From contig NZ_VJMG01000029.1 in the NCBI RefSeq assembly GCF_007004135.1, forward strand, positions 17,639 through 81,638: a stretch of 64,000 nt of DNA. Direction: 5' to 3'. Under the pieces are notes generated by a model. It had not been told where the DNA came from and did not search any database. It was given only the letters and a program-made list of their open reading frames with translations. The stretch comes from Affinirhizobium straminoryzae. GTDB lineage: Bacteria; Pseudomonadota; Alphaproteobacteria; Rhizobiales; Rhizobiaceae. The stretch's first letter is position 1. Each line of letters starts with the position of its first letter. Made by a program: the position numbers and the translations under genes. This document shows positions 28,230-38,301 of this stretch, piece after piece.

Positions 28230-28296
28230 AAAAAAGGCCCCCAAAACGTTGCCGTCGTGGAAGCCTCTCTGATTTAGCACCTCAAGACTCGCATTT
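28230..28296 (-). ncRNA. Antisense counter-transcribed RNA of repABC (ctRNA, incompatibility factor)
   Basis: This short RNA is read leftward in the repB-repC gap. A -35 TTGACT is at 28313-28308, with -10 candidates TATGAT just inside it or GAGTCT 17 bp on. The RNA ends in a terminator stem formed by GGCTTCC (28265-28259) and GGGGGCC (28242-28236), followed by six T. In repABC plasmids this antisense RNA pairs with the repC leader and limits repC expression, which sets copy number and incompatibility. The 5' end is uncertain, giving about 50-66 nt. Confidence 0.78.
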
Positions 28297-28373
28297 CCAC
28301 GAATCATAGTCAAGTCGCTTTGGCACCTTTTCGGGTGGACGGTCTTCTTTTGCCTCTTGATAGGTGAAGAGAT

Positions 28374-29588
28374 ATGCCAGGTGGACATGTGACGACGCCC
28401 TTTGGGCGGCGGCCGATGACCCTTGCCCTCGTGCAGCGACAGCTGGACGTGGACGGGATCCGGCCCGGAAAGACTGTGGATAAATGGAAGGTATTCCGCG
28501 ATGTTGCGGAAGCACGCGAACTGCTTGGTCTGCAAGACCGAGGCATAGCGGTTCTGGACGCGCTTCTGACCTTTTATCCGGAAAATAAGCTGCGCCAGGA
28601 CGGTCAACTGGTCGTCTTTCCCTCCAATACACAGCTGGCGCTGCGCGCGCATGGAATGGCTGGGGCGACGCTTCGCCGTCATCTCGGCTTTCTTGTGGAG
28701 GCAGGGATCATCATCCGGCGGGATAGTGCCAACGGCAAACGCTATATCCGCAAGGACAGGGCCGGCGACATCGAGGCCGCGTTTGGTTTTGATCTTTCTC
28801 CCCTGCTGATGCGTGCCGAGGAACTGGCAGGGCTTGCCCAGCAGGTTGCGGCCGCTCGCGCGGCCTTTCGGCAGGCCAAGGAAAGCCTGACGATCTGCCG
28901 ACGGGATATTCGGAAGCTGATTTCTGCCGCGATAGAGGAGGGGGCTCCGGGGGACTGGATCGCCATCGAGGATGCGTATGTGGCCTTGGTGGCCAAACTG
29001 CCGCGAACTCCGAGGCTCGCCGACGTCAATTCGCTGCTTGCCGAGATGGAAGCGTTGAGGGAGATGATCCTTAACCTGCTGAAAAACAGCGTTAAAGCTG
29101 GGAATATAAGCAGCAAAGGCGCTCAAAATGAGCAGCACATACATAGTTCAAAACCACAAACCAGCAATGAACTTGAACCAGCCTTCGAAACGAAGCCAGA
29201 GGCGAAACCGGCGGACATTCAAAAACGTGAGAGTGGAAACAGCCGGGTGTTCCCCTTGGGATTGGTGCTGAAGGCCTGCCCGGAGGTGATCAATTACGGT
29301 CCGGACGGCGCCATTGGAAGCTGGCGTGATCTGATGGCGGCGGCGATTGTGGTGCGGTCGATGCTTGGCATCAGCCCGTCTGCCTATCAGGAAGCCTGCG
29401 AAATTCTCGGTGCCGAAAATGCGGCATCGCTGATGGCGTGTATCCTGGAGCGGGCCGGTCATATCAGTTCGCCGGGCGGCTATTTGCGAAGCCTGACGGA
29501 TAAGGCCCGGCGCGGCGAGTTTTCGATCGGGCCGATGCTGATGGCCCTGTTGCGGGCACGCGGCGAAACTTTGCGTCTGGTCGTCTGA
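28374..29588 (+). CDS. repC: Replication initiation protein RepC
   Basis: This 404-residue protein has the typical RepC opening VTTPFGRRPMTLALVQRQ (residues 6-23). A winged-helix part follows (about 40-130, with VVFPSNTQLALRAHGMAGAT and LRRHLGFLVEAGIIIRRDS), then a long helical middle and the C-terminal domain NYGPDGAIGSWRDLMAAA. It is the initiator, and in this family the origin lies inside its own coding sequence. The 212-bp leader carries the antisense RNA that controls it. There is no sign of truncation. Confidence 0.95.
   Translation: MPGGHVTTPFGRRPMTLALVQRQLDVDGIRPGKTVDKWKVFRDVAEARELLGLQDRGIAVLDALLTFYPENKLRQDGQLVVFPSNTQLALRAHGMAGATLRRHLGFLVEAGIIIRRDSANGKRYIRKDRAGDIEAAFGFDLSPLLMRAEELAGLAQQVAAARAAFRQAKESLTICRRDIRKLISAAIEEGAPGDWIAIEDAYVALVAKLPRTPRLADVNSLLAEMEALREMILNLLKNSVKAGNISSKGAQNEQHIHSSKPQTSNELEPAFETKPEAKPADIQKRESGNSRVFPLGLVLKACPEVINYGPDGAIGSWRDLMAAAIVVRSMLGISPSAYQEACEILGAENAASLMACILERAGHISSPGGYLRSLTDKARRGEFSIGPMLMALLRARGETLRLVV
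29086..29185. other. AT-rich segment inside repC, candidate oriV
   Basis: By eye this stretch is clearly richer in A and T than the rest of repC and encodes a low-complexity linker (SKGAQNEQHIHSSKPQTSNE). RepABC replicons are known to start replication within repC, usually in such an AT-rich part, so it is the best candidate. Confidence 0.45.
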
Positions 29589-29817
29589 TTTGGACTGTCC
29601 AGGGAAGCGTTGAATTTCATCCCCTTCCCTGGCGAGTTGGGTCGCTTGTGGCGATTGCCTTTGCCTGCCGAACGGAATCAGCGGGAAGATGCCTTGCACC
29701 GCAGCGAAGGAACCAACATGGTTTAAATATTGTGACTGCATTTCAGGCACAGGCGACACAATGTGTTGAAGACAGACGCCGGCAGGAGGTTCTCGGCTGG
29801 CAGATTGGGAGAGGTGG

Positions 29818-31389
29818 ATGAAGATCGGGACACCGAAAGAGACGTTCGCGGGTGAGGCACGCGTTGCCTTAACGCCGGATAGTGCGGTTCAACTGCAGAA
29901 ACTGGGGTATGAATGCCTTGTCGAAACGGGCGCTGGCCAGGCGGCCGGATTTTCCGACCAGGCCTATCGCAATGCCGGTGTGACTGTTGTGGGTGATGCG
30001 GCGGAACTGTTTTCCGCGGCAGACGTGGTTGCCAAAGTGCGCCCTCCCCTTCCCGAGGAAATCCAGCGACTGGATTCAGGCAAGACGCTGATCTCCTTTT
30101 TCTACCCGGCACAGAACGCGGCGCTTCTGGAGCAGGCTAAGGAGAAGGGCGCCAATGTGATCGCCATGGATATGGTGCCGCGCATTTCGCGCGCCCAGAA
30201 GATGGACGCTCTCTCCTCCATGGCGAACATCGCCGGCTATCGGGCCGTGATCGAGGCGGGCAACAATTTTGGCCGGTTCTTTACCGGTCAGGTGACAGCA
30301 GCCGGCAAGATCCCCCCGGCAAAGGTTCTCGTGATCGGTGCTGGCGTTGCCGGTCTGGCGGCCATCGGGACCAGCGTATCGCTTGGTGCCATCACCTATG
30401 CCTTTGATGTACGCCCCGAAGTCGCCGAGCAGATCGAGAGCATGGGCGCCGAATTCGTATTTCTCGAATTTGAGGCGAGCCAGGATGGTGCGGCGACCGG
30501 CGGCTATGCCGCTCCGTCGTCTCCGGAGTTTCGCGAAAAGCAGTTGGCGAAGTTCCGCGAACTGGCACCCGAGATCGACATCGTGATCACCACCGCTCTT
30601 ATTCCCGGTCGCGATGCGCCAAAGCTGTGGCTTGCCGATATGGTGGCGGCGATGAAGCCGGGCTCGGTGATCGTGGATCTCGCTGCCGAACGTGGCGGCA
30701 ACTGCGATCTGACCGTCGCGGATCAGAAGGTCGTCTCGGAGAATGGTGTAACCGTCATTGGCTACACGGATTTTCCGAGCCGCATGGCAACGCAGGCCTC
30801 CACGCTTTATGCCACGAACATTCGCCACATGATGACGGACCTGACACCGGCCAAGAATGGCAACCTCGTGCATAACATGGAAGACGATGTTATCCGCGGT
30901 GCGACGGTGACCTTTGAGGGTGCCATAACCTTCCCCCCTCCCCCGCCCAAAGTTCAGGCGATTGCCGCTGCCCGTCCGAAGGAGAAGGTGAAGGAACTTT
31001 CACCTGAGGAAAAGCGCGCGAGAGAAGCGGCTGCATTTCGCACACAGACGCGAAACCAGGTTGGATTGCTGCTGGGTGGAGGCGCACTCATTCTTCTGGC
31101 CGGGCTTTTTGCACCCGCAAGCTTCATGAGCCATTTCATCGTATTCGTTCTGTCGTGCTTCGTCGGCTTCCAGGTGATCTGGAATGTTTCGCATTCTCTG
31201 CACACGCCACTGATGGCCGTCACGAATGCCATTTCCTCGATCATTATCCTTGGTGCGCTGATGCAGATCGGATCCGGTAGCATTCTCGTCATTCTGCTGG
31301 CCGCTCTGTCTGTCTTTATGGCAGGCATCAATATCTTCGGCGGCTTCCTCGTGACGCGGCGGATGCTCGCCATGTTCCAGAAGTCCTGA
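29818..31389 (+). CDS. pntA: NAD(P) transhydrogenase subunit alpha
   Basis: This 523-residue protein (E. coli PntA has 510) is of the fused alpha type. Domain I (about 1-380) binds NAD(H), seen in [20 protein letters not shown] and the Rossmann motif [15 protein letters not shown] (about 170-184). After a charged linker (about 385-410) four membrane helices of domain II follow ([35 protein letters not shown] and others). With PntB it couples hydride transfer from NADH to NADP+ to proton entry and so supplies NADPH. GGGAGAGG precedes the start, and pntB follows after 16 bp. Confidence 0.95.
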   Translation: MKIGTPKETFAGEARVALTPDSAVQLQKLGYECLVETGAGQAAGFSDQAYRNAGVTVVGDAAELFSAADVVAKVRPPLPEEIQRLDSGKTLISFFYPAQNAALLEQAKEKGANVIAMDMVPRISRAQKMDALSSMANIAGYRAVIEAGNNFGRFFTGQVTAAGKIPPAKVLVIGAGVAGLAAIGTSVSLGAITYAFDVRPEVAEQIESMGAEFVFLEFEASQDGAATGGYAAPSSPEFREKQLAKFRELAPEIDIVITTALIPGRDAPKLWLADMVAAMKPGSVIVDLAAERGGNCDLTVADQKVVSENGVTVIGYTDFPSRMATQASTLYATNIRHMMTDLTPAKNGNLVHNMEDDVIRGATVTFEGAITFPPPPPKVQAIAAARPKEKVKELSPEEKRAREAAAFRTQTRNQVGLLLGGGALILLAGLFAPASFMSHFIVFVLSCFVGFQVIWNVSHSLHTPLMAVTNAISSIIILGALMQIGSGSILVILLAALSVFMAGINIFGGFLVTRRMLAMFQKS

Positions 31390-31405
31390 GGCGGGAGAGG
31401 GTAAG

Positions 31406-32839
31406 ATGGATTACGGTTTCACCACCGCCGCCTATGTTGTCGCGGCTGTTCTTTTCATTCTCTCGCTCGGTGGCCTGTCAGGACAGGAAAGCGCCAAGCG
31501 CGCCGTCTGGTATGGTATCGCCGGCATGGCGCTCGCCGTTCTGGCGACGCTTTACGGACCGGGCGCAGGACACTGGCTTCTCTCCGTGCTGATGATTGCT
31601 GCCGGCGGTGCGATTGGCTGGATTGTTGCCAAGCGGGTCCAGATGACGGAAATGCCGCAACTTGTGGCGGCGATGCATTCCCTCGTGGGCCTTGCCGCGG
31701 TCTTCATTGGTTTCAATGCGCATCTGGAACTGGGCCGCGTTCTCGCGATGGATGAAGCAATGCGTTCGGCGCTAACCGGTTTCGGTGCCATTCTTGCGCA
31801 CAAGAGCCCTGTCGAACAGGTTATCCTCAAGGTGGAGGTTTTTCTCGGCGTGTTTATCGGCGCGGTGACTTTCACAGGTTCTGTCATCGCCTTCGGAAAG
31901 CTTGCAGGCAAGGTTGACGGCAAGGCGAGGAAACTGCCGGGCGGCCACGCGCTCAATGCGGCGGCTGCAATTCTATCGCTGATCCTGCTGTTTCTCTATG
32001 TTGGCGGCGCCGGGATCTGGACGCTGATCCTGATGGCACTTCTGGCCTTCTTCATCGGCTACCATCTGATCATGGGGATCGGCGGCGCCGATATGCCGGT
32101 GGTTGTATCCATGCTCAACAGCTATTCGGGCTGGGCTGCCGCAGCGATCGGCTTTTCGCTGTCGAATGATCTCCTGATCGTCGTCGGTGCGCTGGTTGGT
32201 TCGTCGGGTGCAATCCTCTCCTATATCATGTGCAAGGCGATGAACCGTTCCTTCGTATCGGTCATCCTGGGCGGGTTCGGTACAACAACCGGGCCCCAGA
32301 TGGAGGTGACGGGGGAACAGATCGCGATCGATGCCGAAGGCGTGGCAAGCGCGCTGAACGAGGCGGACAGCGTCATCATCGTGCCGGGCTACGGTATGGC
32401 GGTGGCCCAGGCGCAGGGGGCGGTGTCCGAACTGACACGGAAACTGCGCTCTGCCGGCAAAACCGTTCGCTTCGCAATCCATCCCGTCGCCGGGCGACTG
32501 CCGGGTCATATGAACGTCCTGCTTGCGGAAGCCAAGGTGCCCTATGACATCGTTCTGGAAATGGACGAGATCAACGAAGACTTCCCCGATACCGATGTGG
32601 TCATCGTGATTGGCTCCAATGACATCGTCAATCCGGCGGCGGAAGAAGATCCGAACAGCCCGATTGCCGGCATGCCGGTGTTGCAGGTGTGGAAGGCAAA
32701 GCAGGTTTTCGTGTCGAAGCGAGGACAGGGAACGGGTTACTCCGGTATCGAGAACCCCCTCTTCTACAAGGAGAACACGCGGATGTTCTATGGCGACGCC
32801 AAGAAGTCGGTGAACGATCTTCTCCCGATGATCCGGTAA
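31406..32839 (+). CDS. pntB: NAD(P) transhydrogenase subunit beta
   Basis: This 477-residue protein has about nine N-terminal membrane helices (domain II, residues 1-260) and a C-terminal NADP(H)-binding domain III. Domain III shows [41 protein letters not shown] and the NADP-contacting loop [16 protein letters not shown]. It is the second half of the proton-translocating transhydrogenase. Tandem hairpins follow its stop. Confidence 0.95.
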   Translation: MDYGFTTAAYVVAAVLFILSLGGLSGQESAKRAVWYGIAGMALAVLATLYGPGAGHWLLSVLMIAAGGAIGWIVAKRVQMTEMPQLVAAMHSLVGLAAVFIGFNAHLELGRVLAMDEAMRSALTGFGAILAHKSPVEQVILKVEVFLGVFIGAVTFTGSVIAFGKLAGKVDGKARKLPGGHALNAAAAILSLILLFLYVGGAGIWTLILMALLAFFIGYHLIMGIGGADMPVVVSMLNSYSGWAAAAIGFSLSNDLLIVVGALVGSSGAILSYIMCKAMNRSFVSVILGGFGTTTGPQMEVTGEQIAIDAEGVASALNEADSVIIVPGYGMAVAQAQGAVSELTRKLRSAGKTVRFAIHPVAGRLPGHMNVLLAEAKVPYDIVLEMDEINEDFPDTDVVIVIGSNDIVNPAAEEDPNSPIAGMPVLQVWKAKQVFVSKRGQGTGYSGIENPLFYKENTRMFYGDAKKSVNDLLPMIR

Positions 32840-32848
32840 TAGATGCAG

Positions 32849-32894
32849 TTTGCGGTCCTCCAGGGAGGACCGCAAATCACCTTCTTTGAAGGTG
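32849..32894. terminator. Tandem hairpins after pntB
   Basis: The first is a perfect 13-bp stem (TTTGCGGTCCTCC / GGAGGACCGCAAA, 32849-32876) with a 2-base loop. Directly behind it is a second stem CACCTTC-TTT-GAAGGTG (32878-32894). They lie between the convergent pntB and chemoreceptor genes and are symmetric enough to stop transcription from both sides. Confidence 0.75.
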
Positions 32895-32986
32895 GCGGGA
32901 AAAGCTGACACCGCTTTTCGCGACAGAGAGGCGAACAGGAAGAAGAAACTCCGAAATCTGTCCGCTTTCGCTGGAACCAGCAGGCT

Positions 32987-34375
32987 CTATGCGGCGCGCC
33001 GACCCTGCTGCACGAAGGTCCTCCCGGTCCGGAAACCAGACAACATGCGGGCGACTTCGCCCATGTCATTGGTCATGGAGGTGGACGCGGCCGCGGTCTC
33101 CTCCACCATGGCGGCGTTCTGCTGGGTAACCTGGTCAAGCTTGCGGATCACATTGTCGATTTCGCGGATCGAAACCTCCTGGTCGCGAGCGTTCTGTTCG
33201 ATTTTTCCAACCACATGATCGATATTGCCGATGTGGGAGACGATCCGCGACAGGGCGTGGCCCGTTTCGTCGACCAGGCTGACGCCTGTGCTCACCTGTT
33301 GATTCGATGCGGTAATCAGCGCGCGGATTTCCTTTGCTGCAGCGGCGGAACGCTGCGCCAATTCGCGTACCTCCTGCGCGACGACCGCAAATCCCTTGCC
33401 CGCCTCCCCTGCCCGGGCAGCCTCGACGCCGGCGTTGAGCGCAAGAAGGTTTGTCTGGAAGGCAATTTCGTCGATGACGCCGATGATCTTGCCAATTTCA
33501 CTGGACGATCGCGCAATTTCCTCCATCGCGGAAATCGCTTTGGTCACAATGTTCTTGGCGTTGTCGCCATCCTTGTGCGCGCTGTCGATGGTTTCCTTGG
33601 CAGTACGGGCGGAACTCGTCGCATCGGCAACGCCGGCGACAATCTGCGACAGGGCGTCAGAGGCTTCTTCGACGCTTGCGGCTTGCCGTTCGGTTCGTGA
33701 CGCGAGATCTGTCGCCGCGGCACCAATTTCGCGTGAGGTTTGCAGGACGGTGCTCGACGCTGTCGAGACTTCGTCGATAAGTGCCCGAAGACGGTCGACG
33801 GTGGAATTGAAGTTCCGGCGCAAGGCCTCGGACTTTTGCGAGAATTCGACGTCCAGATGTGCCGTGAGATCACCTTCGGCGAGTGCCGTCAGTCCTGCTG
33901 CAAGCCGACTGATCGCAAACTGGTCCGCTTGTGCCTCCTGCTGTTCACGCAGACGACGAGCCCTGTCCTCTTCGCGCAACCTTACCATCTCATCAATGTC
34001 TTGCCATATGAAAATCAACAGAGTTTCATTTTGACGCTGCCAGCGAATGAGTGTGACCATGACGGCGAAACGGCTGTCGTCTGTGCGGCGCACTTCCCAC
34101 TCGAACCGGCAATGTCCATCCCGCATAGCGCGGGAGATGTATTCGGCAGCCAGCTCGTCGGATCGCCGTCCGCCAAACTGCAACTCCGGAGAAAATTCAG
34201 CAGGAGAAAGGCCGACGAGTTGGGCGTCGGGTTGACGCATGATGGTGCTGAAAGCCTTGTTGAAGGCCAGAACCCGGCCCTCGCGTATGACGCAGTAGGC
34301 ATCTGGCGAGTTTTCAAAGAGGAAGGCGGATAGCTCCCGACGGAAGTCTTCTTTCGGAAACAGCAAGTTGAGCAT
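32987..34375 (-). CDS. Soluble methyl-accepting chemotaxis protein with a PAS domain
   Basis: This 462-residue chemoreceptor has no membrane segment. The N-terminal PAS domain (about 15-130: LFENSPDAYCVIREGRVLAFNKAF, then FEWEVRRTDDSRFAVMVTLIRW) should sense an internal cue. A HAMP-like linker with SRLAAGLTALAEGDLTAHLD follows at about 155-180. The signalling coiled coil has the conserved tip IIGVIDEIAFQTNLLALNA and EAARAGEAGKGFAVVAQEVRELAQRSA. No CheR/CheB-tether pentapeptide is visible at the C-terminus. It stands alone, without che genes in the window, so it must work with arrays encoded elsewhere. Confidence 0.9.
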   Translation of the reverse strand: MLNLLFPKEDFRRELSAFLFENSPDAYCVIREGRVLAFNKAFSTIMRQPDAQLVGLSPAEFSPELQFGGRRSDELAAEYISRAMRDGHCRFEWEVRRTDDSRFAVMVTLIRWQRQNETLLIFIWQDIDEMVRLREEDRARRLREQQEAQADQFAISRLAAGLTALAEGDLTAHLDVEFSQKSEALRRNFNSTVDRLRALIDEVSTASSTVLQTSREIGAAATDLASRTERQAASVEEASDALSQIVAGVADATSSARTAKETIDSAHKDGDNAKNIVTKAISAMEEIARSSSEIGKIIGVIDEIAFQTNLLALNAGVEAARAGEAGKGFAVVAQEVRELAQRSAAAAKEIRALITASNQQVSTGVSLVDETGHALSRIVSHIGNIDHVVGKIEQNARDQEVSIREIDNVIRKLDQVTQQNAAMVEETAAASTSMTNDMGEVARMLSGFRTGRTFVQQGRRAA

Positions 34376-35161
34376 GACATTCCCCGCGACAATGACGGGG
34401 GAACTCTAGACGGATAGGCTTAAAGCCGGGTTAAGTAAAGCAGTAGCTAATAAGCGGATCTGCGTCAGCCGAGTATGTGTTCCCGCAGGGCGGCTGGAGG
34501 AACCCAGCGACCTCGCTCCAGGGCGATGACGGGAAGACGGTGGTGGTTGCAACGTCAGCAGATGGCGGTGGTTTTGTGCTGCGATCATGCCGACAGTTGT
34601 GCCTCTTTGCTCTGGTGTCAGGACGCGGCGACGCCATATAGATATGGTTAATGATTCCTGAATGAATTCCCGAAGGCAGGCGTGAGGATGATTGGGCTGG
34701 CGCCTCGCCGCCCTTGCGTTTCAGAGCCTTGCCCGTTTCGACCATGAGGGCGGACGGGCTTTCACGGTTGGGCGTCCGGGAGGGCGCCACCAATCCTGTC
34801 TCGCAGGTATGTCAGGCAGTCCCGCATGCGGTTCAGGGTGCGTCGTCTCTCGTGGGAACTTTCGAGTGAATCTCCATTCATCGACAGCTCACGGAAACAC
34901 CTGAATGCATCTGCAGGTTGCGTTGAGGTTTGGATGGTCCTTTCTCAATTTGGTTTTCGGAGACTTGGTTGCGAGGACGTCATGTGTCGGACACTGCATG
35001 AGGAGCTATCCGGATCGCGCAGCTCCGCATGCAGCGAAGCCCGCCGATGGCGTGTGGACGGGTGTCCGTTTCCTTTACCGGACGTCGCGCCGCGAACGGT
35101 CCGGCTCCGGTGAGCCTGCTCGTGATCGCATTGATTGGCCATTGGCTGTGGTCTGGGATGA

Positions 35162-35193
35162 AAGAGGGAAGGAGACCCCTCCCCTTCCCTCTT
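35162..35193. terminator. Strong hairpin in the gene-poor tract
   Basis: AAGAGGGAAGG and CCTTCCCTCTT form a perfect 11-bp stem with a 10-base loop. A-rich sequence on the left and TTGATC on the right give no long T-run, so terminator function is possible but not certain. Confidence 0.5.
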
Positions 35194-35418
35194 GATCGCT
35201 GAGGGACCCGACGATGCTTCGTTCCTGGCTCTGTATTCCAAGGTTTATTTCATCGCGACTGCGGTCGGCTTGTCAGGGCGGCATTTGTTCACCTGCTCTG
35301 TTGAAATAGATGCGATTGTAAGTCTTCATCGATGCGTGAGACTGTCAACCAGGGGCTTGTGGCACATCGCTTCGGGAACTGTTGGGAGCGGCGCGAAGTG
35401 CCTGATCAGTTTGGTGCG

Positions 35419-35438
35419 ACCCTGACAGCTGTCAGGGT
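35419..35438. repeat. Palindrome copy 1 (20-bp perfect)
   Basis: ACCCTGACAGCTGTCAGGGT is fully self-complementary. Its 16-bp core CCTGACAGCTGTCAGG recurs twice within the next 600 bp. The core has the same length and central GC as repABC centromere sites, but different outer bases. Confidence 0.8.
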
Positions 35439-35678
35439 GGGTTGCACAATGCTACCCATCCTGTTTATGCCGCTGGTCGGTAACCGGTTGGCTGCTGGAC
35501 ATCACGCATTGTCGACCAAACTGCTACGAGTGAATGTCGTGATTGCGGCTGTTCCGGTGAACACTGCGAAAGGGCGTGGGTGGTTGCCAGCGGCGTTCGG
35601 TGGAGAATGGCTGAAGCTGCGTCTGCTCACGCGCGCGGTGCTTTTCAGCTGTTCAGCGTGTTAACCATCGCCACGTTG

Positions 35679-35694
35679 CCTGACAGCTGTCAGG
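35679..35694. repeat. Palindrome copy 2 (16-bp perfect)
   Basis: CCTGACAGCTGTCAGG, identical to the core of copy 1, 258 bp further on. No gene start lies directly next to it. Confidence 0.8.
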
Positions 35695-35994
35695 AATCAG
35701 CGCGCCGTGGGATGATGCTCGGTGCGCGCCAGTCCGTTCTTCGGCCGGGATATGAGGGCCGCGGCAATGGAATACAAAGTCTCCCTTTGGAGAGTGATAC
35801 GTGGACATTCCAACCCACTCACTGGTGATCGAAGAACTGTTTCGACGGGATCGATGATCGGAACTTCCCTAACGGCCTCCGTCCCGTCCGTGCGGGGCGG
35901 ATGTACCATAGTTGGCCCTGGGGTCCGTGATGGACTGTTTTATCTTCGCAGGATGTATCCGATGTGATGGCGCCTACCCTTTGTACGGCTCCAG

Positions 35995-36010
35995 CCTGAC
36001 AGCTGTCAGG
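35995..36010. repeat. Palindrome copy 3 (16-bp perfect)
   Basis: CCTGACAGCTGTCAGG, identical to the other two cores, 316 bp after copy 2. Three perfect copies in 600 bp are far beyond chance for a 16-mer. Confidence 0.8.
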
Positions 36011-36689
36011 ACTTCCTGAGAGGGCGCGCCCGTTCTGCATGCATGTTTCCTGAATGCGATGCGGCATGCGGACATCCCTCGTGCGTCGCGATGCCCCCGC
36101 ATCAACCCGCCGTTTACAGCGTCGATCCAAACCCTGAGCTGGGGATGGTCTCAGTCCCACATGGTGACGATGAAGAGGCGTCGGAATTCCGTTGCCACGA
36201 AATGTTCTGCCCTTCTTCCTGCCCGTGCCTGGGCTACAGCTTGCACCGGTTTGTGGCCGGCGATCTACTGCGTAATCCCTGAAGAAAGTGCATGACCCGC
36301 TTCAGGAGGAAAGGCGAGGTCGTGGCTCATTGCGCATGGCATTTGGAAAGAGGCAGTGCGTCTTATCCGGGGAAAGTTTCCCGTGGTGGAATGACTTTGA
36401 GGTTCAACCGAAGTGACTGGAGAAGGTCGGTCTGTTCGCTGACACTGCAATCAAGCGAATGCATGTATCCTTGTTTACGGCTGGCGCTCTCCTGTGCCGG
36501 TTGGTATCGCTGCTGCGATCGACTCCAATGCTTCCAACTTACCATGCGAGATGAAATCCCGAACGGAGCTGTGATGCTTATTCCTGCGGTAATGCCGGCG
36601 TTCTTACAGGGAGGTGTCGACGTCTGACCGACGCGAACGGCGAGGGGGTCATCCATCCAAATCCCATGGTCGTGCAGGAGGAGAAGCCA

Positions 36690-36788
36690 ATGGAGGGATT
36701 CATGCGTATAAGCTTCGCCACGCAAGAGAGTTTGGATTTCGGTACGACCGGATTGATGATGCGTCGAATATTGGATGTGCCCGGATGA
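36690..36788 (+). CDS. Possible 32-residue peptide with a perfect Shine-Dalgarno sequence
   Basis: ATG 36690 follows AGGAGGAG (36676-36683) at good spacing and opens a 32-codon frame ending at 36788. The peptide starts MEGFMRISFATQES and has no family I know. The ribosome site is the main argument; the frame could be chance or a remnant of a decayed gene. Confidence 0.2.
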   Translation: MEGFMRISFATQESLDFGTTGLMMRRILDVPG

Positions 36789-37165
36789 GATTGATGTCCC
36801 CCTCCGCAAGGTCCGGGGATATGTGATCGGATTAGCGATCCGATTGTATGTGTCCGGCGCAAGTCTGGGGCCGGTGACTTCGGGCTTCGCCCGTTCAGTT
36901 TGTATCCGCACCGCTTCACGATGACCGCGCCGTTTGCGTCCTGAGGACCAACAGCGCCGGGCTGTTCTATATCTGAGGAGGTTTCCCTGTGATCATCCCG
37001 GCGTTTTTGCAGTCAGGGGCTGGCGATCGGGGATGAATTCTCTATAATGCAGTCTCTCGCTGCAGTGCGGTTTTCCCGGCTTTTTTATGTTACGTGACAG
37101 CGTCCAGCTAACGGACTCTAATGTTCTTCTGGTGTCCGTTTGACGTTTCGTTTACCATAATTTCA

Positions 37166-38293
37166 ATGAGTTACTCTTTGCGAAATTTGCCCGTGCACGG
37201 GCTGCTTTGCGGCACTTCGGATGCGACGGCGGCGATCGTCCGTCTTGATGAACGGCTGGCGCGTTCGCCGTCCGGTGAAGGGCTTCTTCAACGGCTTCAC
37301 TTCGGCGATGCCTGCGCTTCGCTTTGGGTGGAAGGCGAACTGGTGCACCTCGAGGATCTGGTTTTGCATGATGCGGGGCATGACGTGCGCACGCCGACCC
37401 ATGAGCTGACAATTGCCCGGGATATCCTGCGCACCCGCCGGCGCATCGCGGGGCAGCCTGCCGGCTGGGCGCTGGATCGGGAGGGGTTGGCAAGCCTTCG
37501 TTGCCAGGATCCGGGCGCGGCGCCGGAGCAGAAGGCCGTTGGCGGCAAACCTGTCTATGGAGGCGCGCCCATGGCGGAAGGCGCGGTCGATGATACGATA
37601 TCGGTCGCCGATCCTCTGGCGGAAGAGTTTGCGGCGATTGATCGCGCCATTGCACGGTCAGATCGGGCGATCCGCGAGGTGCGCAGCGGTGCGACACCGC
37701 GCCCGGGTCCTGAGCGAAATACACTCGTTTACGATCCTGATTGGGATGAAGACGAGCGTCTGGATGAGTGGCGTGGGGTGCTCGTGCAGTCGGCAGGTCT
37801 GCCGGCGGTTCTTCGCGCAGCACTGCTGGTTGATGCATGGCATCAGTTGCAGGTTCTGCAGCATGCGCCCTGGCTTGGTCGTCTGCTGGCGGCAGAACTG
37901 ATGCGGCAGGAGGGACTCACAGGCGGGGCTCATCTGCTTGCAGTCAGTATTGGCCTGAAGGCGATACCCGTCGAGCGGCGACGCCATCGGGACCGGGATG
38001 TGCGGTTGCTGGCCATTCTCCAGGGGGTGCAGGGGGCTGCCGAGTTCGGCCTGAAGGAACAGGACAGGCTTTCGATTGCGCTACAATTGCTTGAACGGCG
38101 CCTGTCTGGTCGCCGCATGTCATCCAGACTGCCTGAACTGGTGGAACTCGTCATCGGGCGTCCGCTTGTGTCATCTGCCCTTGTGGCCGCGGCGCTCGAT
38201 ATCACACCGCGCGCAGCGTTGCGCCTCGTGGAGGAGCTTGGTCTCCGGGAGATGACCGGGAGAGGGCGGTTTCGCGCCTGGGGCATTCTTTGA
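37166..38293 (+). CDS. RHE_PE00001-type protein (DUF1612 with C-terminal helix-turn-helix)
   Basis: This is about 375 residues from ATG 37166, which fits the family opening (MSYSLRNLPVHGLL). The family signature is clear: LARSPSGEGLLQRLHFGDACASLWVEGELVHLEDLVLHDAGHD split over residues ~28-70, and the DEWRGVLVQSAGLPAVLRAALLVDAWH region near 205-230. The last ~70 residues form a helix-turn-helix (VSSALVAAALDITPRAALRLVEEL). The family is common on repABC plasmids of rhizobia, often near the rep operon, and its function is unknown. An inverted repeat (AACGGAC...GTCCGTT) 26 bp upstream could be its own operator. Confidence 0.8.
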   Translation: MSYSLRNLPVHGLLCGTSDATAAIVRLDERLARSPSGEGLLQRLHFGDACASLWVEGELVHLEDLVLHDAGHDVRTPTHELTIARDILRTRRRIAGQPAGWALDREGLASLRCQDPGAAPEQKAVGGKPVYGGAPMAEGAVDDTISVADPLAEEFAAIDRAIARSDRAIREVRSGATPRPGPERNTLVYDPDWDEDERLDEWRGVLVQSAGLPAVLRAALLVDAWHQLQVLQHAPWLGRLLAAELMRQEGLTGGAHLLAVSIGLKAIPVERRRHRDRDVRLLAILQGVQGAAEFGLKEQDRLSIALQLLERRLSGRRMSSRLPELVELVIGRPLVSSALVAAALDITPRAALRLVEELGLREMTGRGRFRAWGIL

Positions 38294-38301
38294 CAACGTG
38301 A

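Larger units (their letters stand above)
34376..37165. other. Gene-poor 2.8-kb tract
   Basis: No frame here gives a protein I recognise, and the tract is visibly lower in GC than its neighbours, with many short interrupted frames. It holds three perfect copies of a 16-bp palindrome (35421, 35679, 35995), a strong hairpin (35162-35193), a TATAAT box (37043-37048) and several tiny frames behind strong Shine-Dalgarno sequences. An inverted repeat AACGGAC/GTCCGTT (37110-37140) lies just before the DUF1612 gene. It may be a decayed segment, a regulatory or centromere region, or carry unrecognised small RNAs. Confidence 0.6.

Noticed and set aside
25621..29817. Canonical repABC centromere GTT-N4-GC-N4-AAC around repA, repB and repC
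   Set aside because: I looked through the gaps before repA, between repB and repC and after repC and found no full match; partial matches lacked one arm.
35419..36010. The palindrome CCTGACAGCTGTCAGG as a LuxR-type lux box for the regulator at the left edge
   Set aside because: Lux boxes are usually 18-20 bp with different spacing of the CTG and CAG half-sites, the regulator is 35 kb away and no promoter lies next to the copies. Not excluded, but not supported.
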